Assembly: GCA_003554005.1 (NCBI GenBank)
Contig: PWEU01000138.1
Span: 1 to 5,453 of the forward strand
Origin: Nitriliruptoraceae bacterium
GTDB lineage: Bacteria; Actinomycetota; Nitriliruptoria; Nitriliruptorales; Nitriliruptoraceae
Direction: 5' to 3'
Length of the DNA: 5,453 bases
Part shown: piece by piece, positions 5,313-5,453 of the stretch
How the letters are laid out: each line of letters begins with the position of its first letter
How positions within the stretch are numbered: the first letter of the stretch is position 1
The notes under the pieces: model-generated
What the model saw: the letters and a program-made list of their open reading frames with translations, nothing else
What the model was told of the DNA's origin: nothing
The model's database searches: none
Program-made: the position numbers and the translations under genes

Positions 5313-5453
5313 ACCTCACCGACCTGGCCAGCACCGCGACGGCCGTCGACTGGGCCCTGTGGGGCCGACCCGAGACCGATCTCGACGACCTCGTCCATGG
5401 ACCGTCGGTGTCCGGTCCGCTCGTGCACACCAGCCGGGCCGTGGTCTCCGCCC
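5300..5453 (+). CDS. Hypothetical protein, N-terminal 51 residues only
   Basis: GTG at 5300 opens a frame that runs off the right edge. The visible part begins MITADLTDLASTATAVDWA (GTG read as Met). It is acidic and amphipathic, with strong G/C preference at third codon positions, as in the neighbouring real genes; the opposite-strand frames here are Arg-rich and look like shadows. The frame is closed upstream by TAG at 5237-5239 and has no other ATG, GTG or TTG between, so 5300 is the only ordinary start. No Shine-Dalgarno sequence is visible. I see no signal peptide, membrane segment or recognised motif and do not assign a function. It is divergent from korAB, so a regulatory or metabolic link is possible but not shown. 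Confidence 0.6.
   Translation, partial: MITADLTDLASTATAVDWALWGRPETDLDDLVHGPSVSGPLVHTSRAVVSA

Noticed and set aside
1..5453. Mobile element, CRISPR array, defence system or RNA gene
   Set aside because: No transposase, integrase, regular direct repeats, tRNA cloverleaf or rRNA sequence was seen on reading both strands.

Overview
The window is GC-rich, with G or C at nearly every third codon position in its genes. It carries the fused KorA plus KorB type of 2-oxoglutarate:ferredoxin oxidoreductase. Together with GTG starts and an apparently leaderless gene, this points to a chromosomal segment of an actinobacterium; I cannot name the genus. No tRNA, rRNA, CRISPR array, insertion sequence, integrase or phage gene was seen. 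Most of the window is ordinary metabolic DNA. The parts worth a second look are short regulatory structures.

Layout, left to right. (1) 1-596, minus strand: the N-terminal 198 residues of an aminoglycoside-phosphotransferase-fold kinase of the type found at the N-terminus of ACAD10/ACAD11; it runs off the left edge. (2) 597-706: a 110-base divergent promoter region with small palindromes and a -10-like TAGCTT placed so that the next gene's transcript could be leaderless. (3) 707-2116, plus strand: a 469-residue, 12-helix major facilitator superfamily transporter containing a nine-G homopolymer. (4) 2117-2179: a short convergent gap holding two back-to-back hairpins, likely terminators. (5) 2180-5085, minus strand: korA and korB, 630 and 338 residues, overlapping by ATGA. 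(6) 5082-5141, minus strand: a leader with a 6-bp-stem hairpin, a strong GGAGGT ribosome site directly against it, and a 10-codon reading frame whose stop overlaps the korA start by ATGA. (7) 5142-5299: the remaining korA upstream region, without a convincing gene. (8) 5300-5453, plus strand: the first 51 codons of an unrecognised protein.

How they work together. KorA (gamma plus alpha domains) and KorB (thiamine diphosphate and 4Fe-4S) form an enzyme that converts 2-oxoglutarate and CoA to succinyl-CoA and CO2 while reducing ferredoxin. No ferredoxin or delta subunit is encoded here, so the electron acceptor must come from elsewhere. The kinase family on the left is associated with hydroxyacyl-CoA breakdown, so a loose theme of fatty-acid and TCA-cycle carbon flow is possible. 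The genes are in separate transcription units, however, and that link is inference. The transporter's substrate cannot be told from the sequence.
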